NCBI RefSeq assembly: GCF_003097135.1
Contig: NZ_QEQL01000001.1
Span: 744,001-808,000 of the forward strand
Direction of reading: 5' to 3'
From: Pseudomonas sp. URIL14HWK12:I12
GTDB taxonomy: Bacteria; Pseudomonadota; Gammaproteobacteria; Pseudomonadales; Pseudomonadaceae
DNA length: 64,000 bases
Part shown: positions 8,776 through 17,555 of the stretch, in pieces
How positions within the stretch are numbered: the first letter of the stretch is position 1
Layout of the letters: every line of letters starts with the position of its first letter
Program-made: the position numbers and the translations under genes
Notes under the pieces: generated by a model
Databases searched by the model: none
Told to the model about the DNA's origin: nothing
The model's input: only the letters and a program-made list of their open reading frames with translations

Positions 8776-9408
8776 TCAGCGGCGCACCAGCATCAACCGC
8801 ACTCCCAAGCCGACGAACGCCGTGCCGATCAAGCCATCGATCCACTGCCGCACCCGCGGCCGGGCACTCACCGCACCGCGCGCCTGCGCCGCCAGCAAGG
8901 CCACCAGGGCATCGACCATCAGCCCACTGCTGACAAACACCAGCCCCAGCAGCAGGAAGGCGGACGTCTTGTGCAGGCTGGTGGCATCGACGAACTGAGG
9001 GAAAAACGCCACGTAAAACAGCAGCACCTTCGGGTTGGTCACGTTGGTGATGAAGCCGCGCAACAGCAGGGTTCGATGACTGAGCCGGGGCACCTCCACC
9101 CTGCCCTCGACCTGCGGCTTGCGCGCGGCCAGCAAGGTGCGCACGCCCAGGTAAACCAGGTAGAGCCCGCCCAGGGTCTTGATGATCATGAAGGCCGAGG
9201 GCGAGGCCGCCAGCAGCGCGGTCAGGCCCAGGGCACAGAACACTGTGTGGGTGCAACCGCCCAGCGACACGCCCAGCGCCGACATCAACCCGGCGCGGCG
9301 GCCGTGCATCACGCTCTGGCCAGCGACGTAGGCGATGTCGGGGCCGGGCGTCACGTTCAGAATGAACACAGCGAGCAGGAAGATCGGGAAATCGATGATG
9401 CCGAACAT
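8776..9408 (-). CDS. LysE/RhtB-family amino-acid exporter
   Basis: A 210-residue inner-membrane protein of six predicted spans. The N-terminal family signature is FILNVTPGPDIAYV, followed by GRRAGLMSALGVSLGG. Such proteins export amino acids (threonine, homoserine, leucine) or related compounds. The start at 9408 (MFGIIDFPIFLLAV) matches the usual family start. It stands alone, convergent with the amidase gene. The substrate is not predictable. Confidence 0.92.
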   Translation of the reverse strand: MFGIIDFPIFLLAVFILNVTPGPDIAYVAGQSVMHGRRAGLMSALGVSLGGCTHTVFCALGLTALLAASPSAFMIIKTLGGLYLVYLGVRTLLAARKPQVEGRVEVPRLSHRTLLLRGFITNVTNPKVLLFYVAFFPQFVDATSLHKTSAFLLLGLVFVSSGLMVDALVALLAAQARGAVSARPRVRQWIDGLIGTAFVGLGVRLMLVRR

Positions 9409-9469
9409 GGAACACGAGCCTTGTGGCAAGGGGCGGGAGTTCGCAGTTTCGAGCTTTACGCAAGAAGCT

Positions 9470-10358
9470 TCAAGGGGCTTGGCGGCGCGCGCACAATATC
9501 AGAGCCAAGCCCCCCAATACGGCCGTGGCACACAGCACCAATCGCAGGCTCAGGGCCTCCCCCAGAAACAGCACACCCGCCAGCGATGCCAGCACTGGCA
9601 CGCTCAACTGCACGCTGGCGGCCTTGAAGGCCGGCAACCGCGGCAGCACGCTGTACCACAGCGCATAGCCCACGCCGGAAGCGAGCGCGCCGGAGAGTAC
9701 GGCATACACGGCACCCCGGCCATCCCAGCGCAACGTCGCCAGCCATGGCAGGCACACCAGCAGCCCCATGGGCAAGGCGCGTAGAAAGTTGCCGGTGGTG
9801 GCTGCCAGCGGGTCCTGGGTGCCCTTGCCCAACAGGCTGTACACACCCCAGGCGACACCGGCCAGTGCCATCAGCGCACAGGCCAGCAGAGGGGGGGGCA
9901 TCCGTTCCGGGCAGCAGCAAGGCAAGCAGGCCGGCGGTCGCCAACAGCAACCCGGCGCTGCTTTTCCCGCTCAAGCGCTCCCCTTTCGCCAGGCCGAACA
10001 GCAGCATCGTCAACTGCACCGCACCGAACAGTAGCAACGCGCCCGCGCCTGCTTCGACCTGCACATACGCCAGGGAAAAGCACAGCGCATACAGGAACAA
10101 GGCAACCGCCCCAGCCAGGCTCCCCGCCACCGGGGTTCGAGGCGCCCGCAAGCGCAACAGCAACACGAGCATGGCGGCGCCGCTCACCAAACGCAGGGCC
10201 GTAAAGCTCAACGGGTCAAGTGCGGTGGCCTTCAGGGCGAGCCGGCAGAGCAAGGAATTACCGGCGAACGCCAGCAAGGCCAACGAGGTCAAGGCCAACA
10301 GCCGGGCTTGCCGGGCCGCGGCCGTGGGTGCGGCGAAAGGGGAAGCGTCCAATGCCAT
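9470..10358 (-). pseudogene. EamA/DMT-family transporter, frameshifted
   Basis: Two halves of one ten-span drug/metabolite transporter lie in different frames. The 5' half runs from ATG 10358 (LLALTSLALLAFAGNSLLCR) to about GLLALLLPGTDAP. The 3' half continues in another frame as LLACALMALAGVAWGVYSLL and ends at 9470 (VLGGLALILCARRQAP). The break falls in a run of eight G on the plus strand (C8 in the gene) at 9891-9898. Seven C would restore one continuous EamA-EamA protein. As written it is broken. Alternatives are a sequencing error in the homopolymer or a slipped-strand phase-variable tract. Confidence 0.85.
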
Positions 10359-10564
10359 GGCGAGGCTCTCGGATCAGTCGTTCTTATGTGACCCCATGTA
10401 AACCTGAGGCAGGCAGGGCGTCAATGCGACTTGTGGCCCCCCGGCACTCGCCCCATAGCTTCCGGTGACCTGTAGACCTTATCAGTTACTTTGCCAGACC
10501 AAACCCCTCATATTCGAATCACTACCCTCTATAGCTACCGGGTCAAACTGGGCTGGAGTCATCT

Positions 10565-11326
10565 ATGAACTTGCCAACAAGCTCTACACTTTGCGCATGC
10601 GACGCTTTAAAGACTCGCCTCTTGGAAAACCCACCTGCCAGGTTCAACTACATGCCATTCGGCAATCTTGGTTGCACCCGGCCTAAAACCCTAGCTTTCG
10701 CCGAGATGGCACTTGAACGAGGGTTCGAAGGATACTTGGCAGGTAACGGCTACCGGGCGTACCTGCCCGGGCTGATGCGATGGGCAAACTCCGACGATCA
10801 CAGCCCATTTGGCCCGGGTGGCGCAAACAGCTACGTATATTGTATGGCTGACCCGGTCAACCGCGCCGACATCGGGGGAGCCACCAGTCATTCCGTAGTC
10901 ATGGCCATGGTGCGCAAGCTGGCACTGCATTGGAGAAAAAAAGCGCAAGCGCAAACATTGCGTAAAAGTAAGCTGCAAGTGAACAGAGTCGAGCCACACG
11001 TTCGCCAGAGGCCACCGGGCACTCCACCTACAGCTGCCCCCGCCGCCGCCGCCGCCGCCGCCCCCGCTCCCGCTCCCGCTCCCGCCCGTAGAGCCTCGAC
11101 CAGCTCAACGGCCTCCTACGACTCAGACGACGCGCTATCCCCCCTAATGGAGGTACGTCATGATCTTATCCCCCCTCACGTACGCAGCACCTTGTATGGG
11201 AATTCATCATCAATCGCTGCCCCATTGAATGCGCAACACAGTTCCTTGAACCACCGGCGCCCTACGGGACCGGCTTTCTTAGCCCATGGGGTAAGTGAGG
11301 CCAACAATCCCAGTAGGTTTCAATGA
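10565..11326 (+). CDS. orphan RHS-repeat core-domain protein
   Basis: A 253-residue protein not linked to any full RHS gene. Residues ~28-105 match the RHS-associated core seen in polymorphic toxins: FNYMPFG, YLAGNGYRAYLPGLMRW, SPFGPGGANSYVYCMADPVN. The usual DPTG after this motif is DIGG here. The C-terminal ~145 residues are variable: a basic helix (MVRKLALHWRKKAQAQTLRK), a Pro/Ala tract encoded by simple sequence repeats, then a Ser-rich tail. Start ATG has GGAG at 6 nt. Base composition is lower in GC than the flanks. The stop lies inside the end of the convergent DUF3100 gene (7-nt overlap). Stand-alone short RHS-core proteins are common in Pseudomonas. Their role is unknown. Confidence 0.82.
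   Translation: MNLPTSSTLCACDALKTRLLENPPARFNYMPFGNLGCTRPKTLAFAEMALERGFEGYLAGNGYRAYLPGLMRWANSDDHSPFGPGGANSYVYCMADPVNRADIGGATSHSVVMAMVRKLALHWRKKAQAQTLRKSKLQVNRVEPHVRQRPPGTPPTAAPAAAAAAAPAPAPAPARRASTSSTASYDSDDALSPLMEVRHDLIPPHVRSTLYGNSSSIAAPLNAQHSSLNHRRPTGPAFLAHGVSEANNPSRFQ
11042..11086 (+). repeat. simple sequence repeats inside the RHS-core gene
   Basis: Seven consecutive GCC triplets (11042-11062) are followed by three perfect and one imperfect CCCGCT hexamers (11063-11086). All units are multiples of three, so slippage would change the Ala and Pro-Ala tract length without breaking the frame. Confidence 0.9.
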
Positions 11327-12648
11327 AACGCCTCGGCAATCAGCACTGCCCCGATAAACGTACCAAGGTTGGCCAGAAACGATACCAGCACGATCCGCCA
11401 GCCCAACCGCCGGAACGCCGGCAGGTCCTTGGCCACCGAGAGCCCGGCGAAGGTCAGCATTGGGGTGATCACCGCCAGCAGGTTCACGCTGTTGGTCAAG
11501 GCTGTGACCTGCGCGGCCCAGGGGCTCAGTGGCGAGGTCATGAACATCGCTACTACCGACACGGTGCATACCGCAGGGATCTTCCGGCGTAGCGCGACGC
11601 ACAGCAGCTCGCCGATGAACACGGCCAGGACCATGATCGCCATGCCCTCGAAGGCCGCAGCCGAGAGCGTCTTGTAGCCCACCCAGTTGGCCAGCAACGC
11701 CAGGACGCCAGCCGCCGCCCACGCGCAGGCCTTGCCGCCCCAGCCCAGCTCGCGGGTTTCCAGATCGACCTCATTGGCGCTCACGCTGGCAGAAGCCTGC
11801 GAAGCACGGGTGGTGCGGCCGATCAGCGGTTCCAGTACCCGATAGCCCCATACCGCCAACGGCAACGAGATGAACAGCGTGAAGTAGGTACCCAACGTGG
11901 TGGTGATCAGGTTCGACGCCGCAGCCAGAGCCATGACCTCCTTGGCCACCTCGGCGCTCTGCTGCGCAGCGATGGCGCCGGCTGCAGCTGCCATCATGCT
12001 CCCTGAGCCGATACCCGAGCCCATGGCCAGCGAGCGCGGATCGAAGATGCCCAGGCTGGTCACAAAGCCCGCCACGATCGCGATGAACAGCGCACCGAAC
12101 AGTGTTCCGGTCAGGTATTCGGCCAGCACGCCGCGGCCTTCGGGGGAGTCCATGCCGTAGCGCTCGCCAATGATTGCAAGGCTGGGTTCGCGGCCTACCG
12201 AGAAGGTCGCGCCCACGGCTTCACGTTTGATGCCCAGCAGCAACGCAACCGGCAGCCCCAGCAACACCGTGCCGACAAAATGGCCGAACTCCTGAAATGC
12301 CAGTGCCCAGCCCGAAGCGAACACCAGAGGCAACGAGCCCCCCACCACCAGGCCGAGCTTGGCGACGAACACCAGCAGCGCCGGTTGCAGGATGGATGCC
12401 GAGCGCGCCTGCAGGGCTGGCGTTACCGCCAGGCTGCGTGGCAGGCGTGTGCTGGCCAGGCCGATCACGGCACCGAACAGCAACGCCCAGACCATCGGCA
12501 ACAGCACCACTTTGCCCGGCCCCAGAGGCAGGCTGATAGCACCGATCCATTCGGCGAGGATAAGCACCAAGCCCGCCCAGAGGTACAGGCGGGCGGTGGC
12601 GGACACGGCTGGCTGGCCGCTCAGTGAAGCGCTGTGCGCGTGATGCAT
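11320..12648 (-). CDS. DUF3100 integral membrane protein
   Basis: A 442-residue polytopic inner-membrane protein with roughly ten or more hydrophobic segments. It carries the DUF3100-type features VLLGLPVALLLGIKREAVGA, SVGREPSLAIIGERYG and a glycine-rich MGSGIGSGSMMAAAAGAIAA. A hydrophilic loop at ~285-300 splits two bundles, suggesting a transporter. It lies downstream of, and in the same direction as, the amidohydrolase operon but is separated from it by 215 nt, so it may have its own promoter. DUF3100 genes are often found beside M20 hydrolases, which suggests uptake or export of that enzyme's substrate or product (inference). Confidence 0.82.
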   Translation of the reverse strand: MHHAHSASLSGQPAVSATARLYLWAGLVLILAEWIGAISLPLGPGKVVLLPMVWALLFGAVIGLASTRLPRSLAVTPALQARSASILQPALLVFVAKLGLVVGGSLPLVFASGWALAFQEFGHFVGTVLLGLPVALLLGIKREAVGATFSVGREPSLAIIGERYGMDSPEGRGVLAEYLTGTLFGALFIAIVAGFVTSLGIFDPRSLAMGSGIGSGSMMAAAAGAIAAQQSAEVAKEVMALAAASNLITTTLGTYFTLFISLPLAVWGYRVLEPLIGRTTRASQASASVSANEVDLETRELGWGGKACAWAAAGVLALLANWVGYKTLSAAAFEGMAIMVLAVFIGELLCVALRRKIPAVCTVSVVAMFMTSPLSPWAAQVTALTNSVNLLAVITPMLTFAGLSVAKDLPAFRRLGWRIVLVSFLANLGTFIGAVLIAEAFH

Positions 12649-12665
12649 GACGATCCCCTCACCTG

Positions 12666-12687
12666 CTGGCCAGGCATAGCTGGCCAG
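12666..12687. promoter_or_regulatory. paired CTGGCCAG palindromes before the DUF3100 gene
   Basis: The palindrome CTGGCCAG occurs twice (12666-12673 and 12680-12687), 6 nt apart, 18 nt upstream of the DUF3100 start. The two copies can also pair with each other into a hairpin in the leader. It is a candidate operator or leader structure; no binding protein is identified. Confidence 0.35.
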
Positions 12688-12863
12688 AGATTGTTGTGGT
12701 TGTTCAGGGGGCGCGCGAGGCGCCCGGGGCAGTGTTCAAAGCAGTAGCGGTGCCGGCTTTATTGTCGAAGGGCCGGTCACTTCAATAGCGGCATTATGCC
12801 TTTGGGCTGCCAGCGCGCCGATATCAACGGCTTCACTTAACGTTGCGCTGGCCGCAACACCCC

Positions 12864-14021
12864 TCAGCCGTTCGGTAGCGCTTGCTCCACCAATGCGGTC
12901 CAGACTTTCACCCCGGCTTCGATCACTTGGTCGTTGAAGTCATACCAAGGGTTGTGCAGGGCCCGTGACGGTGTCTCGCCATCCACGCCGAGCCAGAAAT
13001 AGGCGCCCGGGCACGCTTGAAGCATGAAGGCGAAGTCCTCGGAGGCCATCGACGGCGGGCAGCCCCAGCGTACATTGGCCTCACCCAAGGCAGCGACCGC
13101 CGCTCGAAACAGCCCCGCAGCCGCGTCAGGGTGATTTTCGGTGACCGGGTAGCCTACCTGGTAGGCCAGCTCCCCGCGCACGCCGAACGGCGCCGGCACC
13201 TGCTGGGCCAGTTCGCCGATCAGGTGCTGAACCCGCTCGCGCACGGGGGTTTGCAAACAGCGCACGGTGCCGCGCAACGTGGCTTTTTCCGGGATGACGT
13301 TGATCGCCTCGCCGGCGCTGAGCTGGGTGATGCTCACCACGGCCGAGTCCAGCGGTGACAGGCGCCTGGAAACGATACTCTGCAGCGCCGTGATCAACTG
13401 GGCGCCGGCCAGGATGGGGTCGGCACCACGCTCGGGCATGGCTGCATGGCAACCCTGGCCGGTCAGGGTGATCTCGAAGGTGTCCAGCGAAGCCATCATT
13501 GCACCGGGGTTGACGGCCACCTGCCCGGCCGGCAGCCCTGGCCAGTTGTGCAGGCCATACACTGCGTCCATCGGGAAGCGCTGGAACAAGCCGTCCTCGA
13601 TCATCTTGCGCGCACCGCCGAGGTTCTCCTCCGCCGGCTGAAAGATGAAGTGCACGGTGCCGCGAAAGGTGTTCAGGCCACTTAGGTGCCGCGCCGCCGC
13701 CAGCAACATCGCCGTATGGCCATCGTGGCCGCAGGCATGCATTCGGCCCTCGTGGCGGGAGCGGTGGGCGCATTGGCCCAGCTCCTGGATCGGCAGCGCG
13801 TCCATGTCGGCGCGCAGGCCGATCACAGGGCCCGCGCCCCGCTTCAGCGTGCCCACCACCCCGGTGCCACCCAGGCCGCAGTGCACCTCCAGGCCGAAGC
13901 CCTGGAGCAGCTCAGCGACTCGGGCGCTAGTATTGTGCTCGGCGAAGCCAAGCTCGGGCTGGGCGTGAAAGCTCTGCCGCCACGCGCTGGCCTCGGCCAG
14001 CAAGTCAGGATCGATACGCAT
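12864..14021 (-). CDS. M20-family amidohydrolase (hippurate hydrolase/aminoacylase type)
   Basis: A 385-residue zinc amidohydrolase that removes acyl groups from N-acyl amino acids or similar amides. The metal-binding HACGHDGHTAM is at ~100, the catalytic Glu in QPAEENLGGARKM, a His in YGLHNWPG, and the last metal His near the C-terminus in ALHNPWYDFND. The dimerisation lid occupies ~180-290. The start ATG 14021 (MRIDPDLLAEA) has GGAG at 8 nt and lies 5 nt after the aldehyde dehydrogenase stop codon, so the two are one operon. The true substrate is unknown; amide hydrolysis followed by aldehyde oxidation is a sensible order for the operon. Confidence 0.92.
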   Translation of the reverse strand: MRIDPDLLAEASAWRQSFHAQPELGFAEHNTSARVAELLQGFGLEVHCGLGGTGVVGTLKRGAGPVIGLRADMDALPIQELGQCAHRSRHEGRMHACGHDGHTAMLLAAARHLSGLNTFRGTVHFIFQPAEENLGGARKMIEDGLFQRFPMDAVYGLHNWPGLPAGQVAVNPGAMMASLDTFEITLTGQGCHAAMPERGADPILAGAQLITALQSIVSRRLSPLDSAVVSITQLSAGEAINVIPEKATLRGTVRCLQTPVRERVQHLIGELAQQVPAPFGVRGELAYQVGYPVTENHPDAAAGLFRAAVAALGEANVRWGCPPSMASEDFAFMLQACPGAYFWLGVDGETPSRALHNPWYDFNDQVIEAGVKVWTALVEQALPNG

Positions 14022-14026
14022 CAGGT

Positions 14027-15544
14027 TCACTCCAGGCTGGCGCCGTAGCCGAAGCTGGCGGCGGGGATGGCGGCGGTTTCGACCCAGACACTCTTGACCT
14101 CGCTGTATTCACGCAGCGCATCAAGGCCCGAGGAGCGGCCGTAACCGCTCTCGCCATAGCCGCCGAACGGGGAGCTGACATGAATGGTCTTGTAGCCGTT
14201 GACCCAGAAGGTGCCCGCTTTGACCTGGCGCGCCACACGATGGGCACGGCCGACGTCACGCGTCCACACCGCCCCGGCGAGGCCGAAACGGCTGTCGTTG
14301 GCAATGCGCACCGCATCGGCTTCGGTTTCGAAGGGGATTGCCACCACCACTGGGCCGAAGATCTCCTCCTGGGCACAGGCCATGGCGTTGTCGCCCGCCA
14401 GTACCGTGGGGTTTACGTAATAGCCGCTGCCTTCCGGCACCGGCACGGCGCCCTCGCCCACCAGCCGGGCACCGTCGTGCAGCGCGGCTTGCACCATGCC
14501 TTTGACATGGGCGAATTGCTTGGGGTTGTTGATCGGGCCGATCTGGGTGTGCTCGCTCAGTGGGTCGCCTACGCTGAACTGCTGCGCGGCCTGCGCCAGG
14601 GCCCGGGTGAAACGCTCGAAAATCGAAGCCTGCACCAGCAGGCGAGAGCCTGAAACGCAGCTTTGCCCTGCACCGGAGAAAATCGCCGCCTGAGCGCCAC
14701 GCAGGGCCACATCGAGGTCAGCGTCTTCGAACACTATGTTGGCCGACTTGCCGCCCAGCTCCAGCACCGCCGGGATGCAGCGCTGAGCGGCCGCCGTAGC
14801 GATGTGGCGGCCGGTAGCTGGGGAGCCGACGAACACCACTTTGCGAATGTCGGCCTGGGCGATCAACGCCTGGCCGATGCTGTGGCCAAAGCCGGCGATC
14901 ACGTTGACCAGGCCCTTGGGCGCGCCGGCCCGCTCCACCAGCACGCCGATCACCAGGGAGGTCAACGGAGTCAGCTCCGATGGTTTGAGAATCACCGCGT
15001 TGCCGGCAGCCAGGGCCGGGGCTACCTGCCAGCCAGCAGTGAAGATCGGTGCGTTCCACGGAGTGATCTGCAATACCGTCCCCAAGGGCTCATAGGTGAC
15101 GTAGTTCAGGTGTGTAGTGGGCACGGGGATCACTTCGCCGTGCAGCTTGTCAGCCCAGCCGGCGTAGTACTCGAACATCTCCGCGACCTTCGCGACCTCC
15201 ACCCGAGCATCGCGGATCGGCTTGTTCGCACCGATCGCTTCGATCTGCGACAAGGTGCCTGCGTGTGCGCGCAACTGAGCCCCGACCTGGTACAGGATCC
15301 GGCCCCGGGCCTGGCCGGTGAGCGCCCACCACTGGGCCTGCGCGGCACGCGCTGCAGCGTCGATACGGCTGACCTGCGCGGCGCTGGCGTCGGCATACTG
15401 CATCAGCAGGCTGCCGTCGTGAGCATTGCGCACTTGCACCGGCTCACCGTCGCCCTCTACCCATTCACCACCGATCAGGCTGGCTACTTGCGTACGTTCG
15501 CCCCAGAAGGGCTGCATCAGTTCGTTAAGGGTGTTCCAGCTCAT
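14027..15544 (-). CDS. NAD(P)-dependent aldehyde dehydrogenase
   Basis: A 505-residue ALDH-superfamily enzyme that oxidises an aldehyde to the acid. The catalytic Cys sits in GAGQSCVSGSRLLV and the general-base Glu in LELGGKSANIVF. The nucleotide-binding segment is TPWNAPIFTAGWQVAPALAAGNAVILKPSE. The C-terminus has the usual GYKTIHVSSPFGGYGESGYGR. Start MSWNTLNELMQPFWGERT at 15544 lies one base from the preceding stop (TGA at 15546-15548). It is the middle gene of a three-gene catabolic operon. Confidence 0.94.
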   Translation of the reverse strand: MSWNTLNELMQPFWGERTQVASLIGGEWVEGDGEPVQVRNAHDGSLLMQYADASAAQVSRIDAAARAAQAQWWALTGQARGRILYQVGAQLRAHAGTLSQIEAIGANKPIRDARVEVAKVAEMFEYYAGWADKLHGEVIPVPTTHLNYVTYEPLGTVLQITPWNAPIFTAGWQVAPALAAGNAVILKPSELTPLTSLVIGVLVERAGAPKGLVNVIAGFGHSIGQALIAQADIRKVVFVGSPATGRHIATAAAQRCIPAVLELGGKSANIVFEDADLDVALRGAQAAIFSGAGQSCVSGSRLLVQASIFERFTRALAQAAQQFSVGDPLSEHTQIGPINNPKQFAHVKGMVQAALHDGARLVGEGAVPVPEGSGYYVNPTVLAGDNAMACAQEEIFGPVVVAIPFETEADAVRIANDSRFGLAGAVWTRDVGRAHRVARQVKAGTFWVNGYKTIHVSSPFGGYGESGYGRSSGLDALREYSEVKSVWVETAAIPAASFGYGASLE

Positions 15545-15545
15545 G

Positions 15546-16433
15546 TCATTGGTCTCCAAACAGGGCGGCATCGGTGCGTTGGGCGATGCAGCAGAAGTCT
15601 TTGCCATCGGGCAGAGTCTGGGCGCTATCGCGCCACAGCTCGCCGACCAGGCGCGCCAGCGGCAGGTCGGCACCTAGCTCTTCGGCCAGCGCCTGGGCAA
15701 GGCCTACGTCCTTGCGCATCAGCGCCATGCTGAAACCGGAGTCGTAGGCCTTGTTGAGCACCCAGGTCGGAAACATCACCTGGCTCGCGGCACTGCGCCC
15801 GGAACCTGCATTGATACCTTCGAGCAGCCGCTCAGGCGGCACCCCAGCCTTGGCGGCCAGGCTCAAGGCTTCGGCAGTGGAGATCAGGTGTGCGGCGGCC
15901 AGTAGGTTGTTGGCGATCTTGGCGACGTTGCCGGCACCGGTATCCCCCACATGCACGCGCGTACCGCTCATGGCCTCGAGCACCGGTTGCGCCGTGGCCA
16001 GGTGCTCGGCGGTACCGCCGAGCACCATGCTCATGGTCCCGCTGGCCGCGCCCTTGGGCCCTCCAGACACCGGTGCGTCAAGAAAACCGATGCCGCGCCC
16101 GGCCAGCGCCTGGGCTACCTCACGGCTCATCGCTGCAGTGGAGGTGGTGGTGTCGACCACCACCAGGCCGGGCTGGCCAACGCTGAGCACGCCCTGCTCG
16201 CCAAGGCACACGGCCTGAACGTGCTCGGCCTTGGGAAGCGAGAGGATCAGCACCTGTGCCGCGCCGATCACCTGCGCACGGTCGGCACTGGTCTTCACGC
16301 CCTTGCTCGCTGCGGCCTCACGGGCGGCCGGCGCCGGGTCGAAGCCACGTACGTCAAACCCTTTGCTCGCAAGGGTGGCCGCCATGCCACCGCCCATGTT
16401 GCCCAACCCGATGATGCCTACCGTGATCGCCAT
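15546..16433 (-). CDS. 3-hydroxyisobutyrate-dehydrogenase-family oxidoreductase
   Basis: A 295-residue beta-hydroxyacid dehydrogenase. The Rossmann motif GIIGLGNMGGGMAATL is at the N-terminus, the substrate-binding loop is DAPVSGGPKGAASG, and the catalytic Lys lies in the AKIANNLLAAAHL helix. The start at 16433 (MAITVGIIGLG) fits the family. It heads the operon with the ALDH and M20 genes and is divergent from a LysR gene, its likely regulator. The exact hydroxyacid (3-hydroxyisobutyrate, tartronate semialdehyde or other) cannot be told. Confidence 0.93.
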   Translation of the reverse strand: MAITVGIIGLGNMGGGMAATLASKGFDVRGFDPAPAAREAAASKGVKTSADRAQVIGAAQVLILSLPKAEHVQAVCLGEQGVLSVGQPGLVVVDTTTSTAAMSREVAQALAGRGIGFLDAPVSGGPKGAASGTMSMVLGGTAEHLATAQPVLEAMSGTRVHVGDTGAGNVAKIANNLLAAAHLISTAEALSLAAKAGVPPERLLEGINAGSGRSAASQVMFPTWVLNKAYDSGFSMALMRKDVGLAQALAEELGADLPLARLVGELWRDSAQTLPDGKDFCCIAQRTDAALFGDQ

Positions 16434-16504
16434 GAACCGCCTGCCTGTGTGCTGTGGAATGCTGAAAGGAGTATGGACAGCACGCAGCCGTGCCAGCAAT
16501 AATC

Positions 16505-16537
16505 ACAAAATTCCAATTTTGTTGCTTTGAACGCAAC
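16505..16537. promoter_or_regulatory. palindromic LysR operator region
   Basis: ACAAAATT-CC-AATTTTGT (16505-16522) is an 8-bp inverted repeat with a 2-nt centre. It is followed by GTTGC-N7-GCAAC (16521-16537). Both lie in the 115-nt gap between the dehydrogenase operon and the divergent LysR gene, where LTTR sites are expected. The second element has the T-N11-A form. Confidence 0.6.
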
Positions 16538-16548
16538 ACAGGTGGGTT

Positions 16549-17463
16549 ATGAGCTTGGTTCAGGATCGCCATATTCATTATTTTTTCGAAGCAGTGCGGC
16601 TGGGCAGTGTACGCGCCGCTGCCGACGCCCTGGACGTCGCGCCTTCGGCCGTCAGCCGGCATATCGCTCAGTTGGAGCACGAGCTCAGTGCTGCGTTGCT
16701 TGAGCGCCACCGTCGGGGGGTAAAACCCACCGAAGCGGGAGAGCGCGTGCTCGACTACTACCGGCAACGCATGGCCCAGCAGGAGGTGCTGCTCGATTCG
16801 CTGCAGGCCCTGCGCGGTCTGCAGAGCGGCACCCTGGTGCTGGCGTCTGGTGAAGGTTTCATGGATGCTCTGGCTGGCACGCTGGCGCGCTTTTCCGAGC
16901 GCTACCCACGTATCGAGCTGCGCGTAAACATCGCCGGCAGCAATGAGGTGATCCGCCAGGTGGTCGAAGACGAAGCGCACCTGGGCCTGGTATTCAACCC
17001 TGCGAACGACCCGAAGATCCGTGCCCACGTGCGCCGCGCTCAGCCAGTGCGAGTGATCGTCGCCCCTGATCACCCGCTGGCGCGCGAGCCCGGCGCGATC
17101 AGCCTGCAGGGCCTGGACCGCCATAGCCTGGCATTGCCCGGGGCCGCCTACGGCATCCGCCAGATCCTCACTCACGCCGAGCATCAGCTGGGTGTGGCGC
17201 TTACTCCGACGCTCACCTGCAATACCTTGGCGATGCTCAAGCGCTATGCGGTCGAAGGCGGCGTGACATTGTTGCCGGCCTTCGTGGCCGAACAGGAGCT
17301 GGCGGCCGGCAGCCTGGTGGCGCTGCCGCTGCTGCACGAAGTGTTCGCCAGGCCTGAGGCGCAATTGATCACCCGCCTGGGCCGGCAGCTGAGCGTCGGA
17401 GCAAGCCGGCTGCTGGGCATGCTGGCGCAGGAAGTGGGCGCGTTCGGCGCTACGGCGCGCTGA
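16549..17463 (+). CDS. LysR-family transcriptional regulator (divergent to ALDH operon)
   Basis: A 304-residue LTTR. The winged HTH is at residues 8-65 (IHYFFEAVRLGSVRAAADAL, VAPSAVSRHIAQLEHEL), the linker helix reaches ~95 and the effector domain spans ~95-295. It is transcribed away from the operon at 16433-12864 and most likely controls it in response to a substrate or intermediate. The start is the ATG at 16549 in GGTGGGTTATG, with the ribosome-binding site GGTGGG. Confidence 0.92.
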   Translation: MSLVQDRHIHYFFEAVRLGSVRAAADALDVAPSAVSRHIAQLEHELSAALLERHRRGVKPTEAGERVLDYYRQRMAQQEVLLDSLQALRGLQSGTLVLASGEGFMDALAGTLARFSERYPRIELRVNIAGSNEVIRQVVEDEAHLGLVFNPANDPKIRAHVRRAQPVRVIVAPDHPLAREPGAISLQGLDRHSLALPGAAYGIRQILTHAEHQLGVALTPTLTCNTLAMLKRYAVEGGVTLLPAFVAEQELAAGSLVALPLLHEVFARPEAQLITRLGRQLSVGASRLLGMLAQEVGAFGATAR

Positions 17464-17555
17464 GCCGTCCTACTTTGGTACGAGTTTTCCGCGTCGAAGG
17501 TGGGAGCGGGCCTATCATGAGCGCGCGTCCGCCAAGAACAATAAGGTGACCCACC

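Noticed and set aside
7751..9463. Long open frame (570 codons) on the minus strand over the amidase and LysE-type genes
   Set aside because: It is antisense to two well-supported genes, has no recognisable domain and shows low-complexity Arg/Gly/His-rich sequence, typical for shadow frames in GC-rich DNA.
16354..17364. 336-codon minus-strand frame over the LysR gene
   Set aside because: Antisense to a clear LysR-type protein, with no conserved motif.
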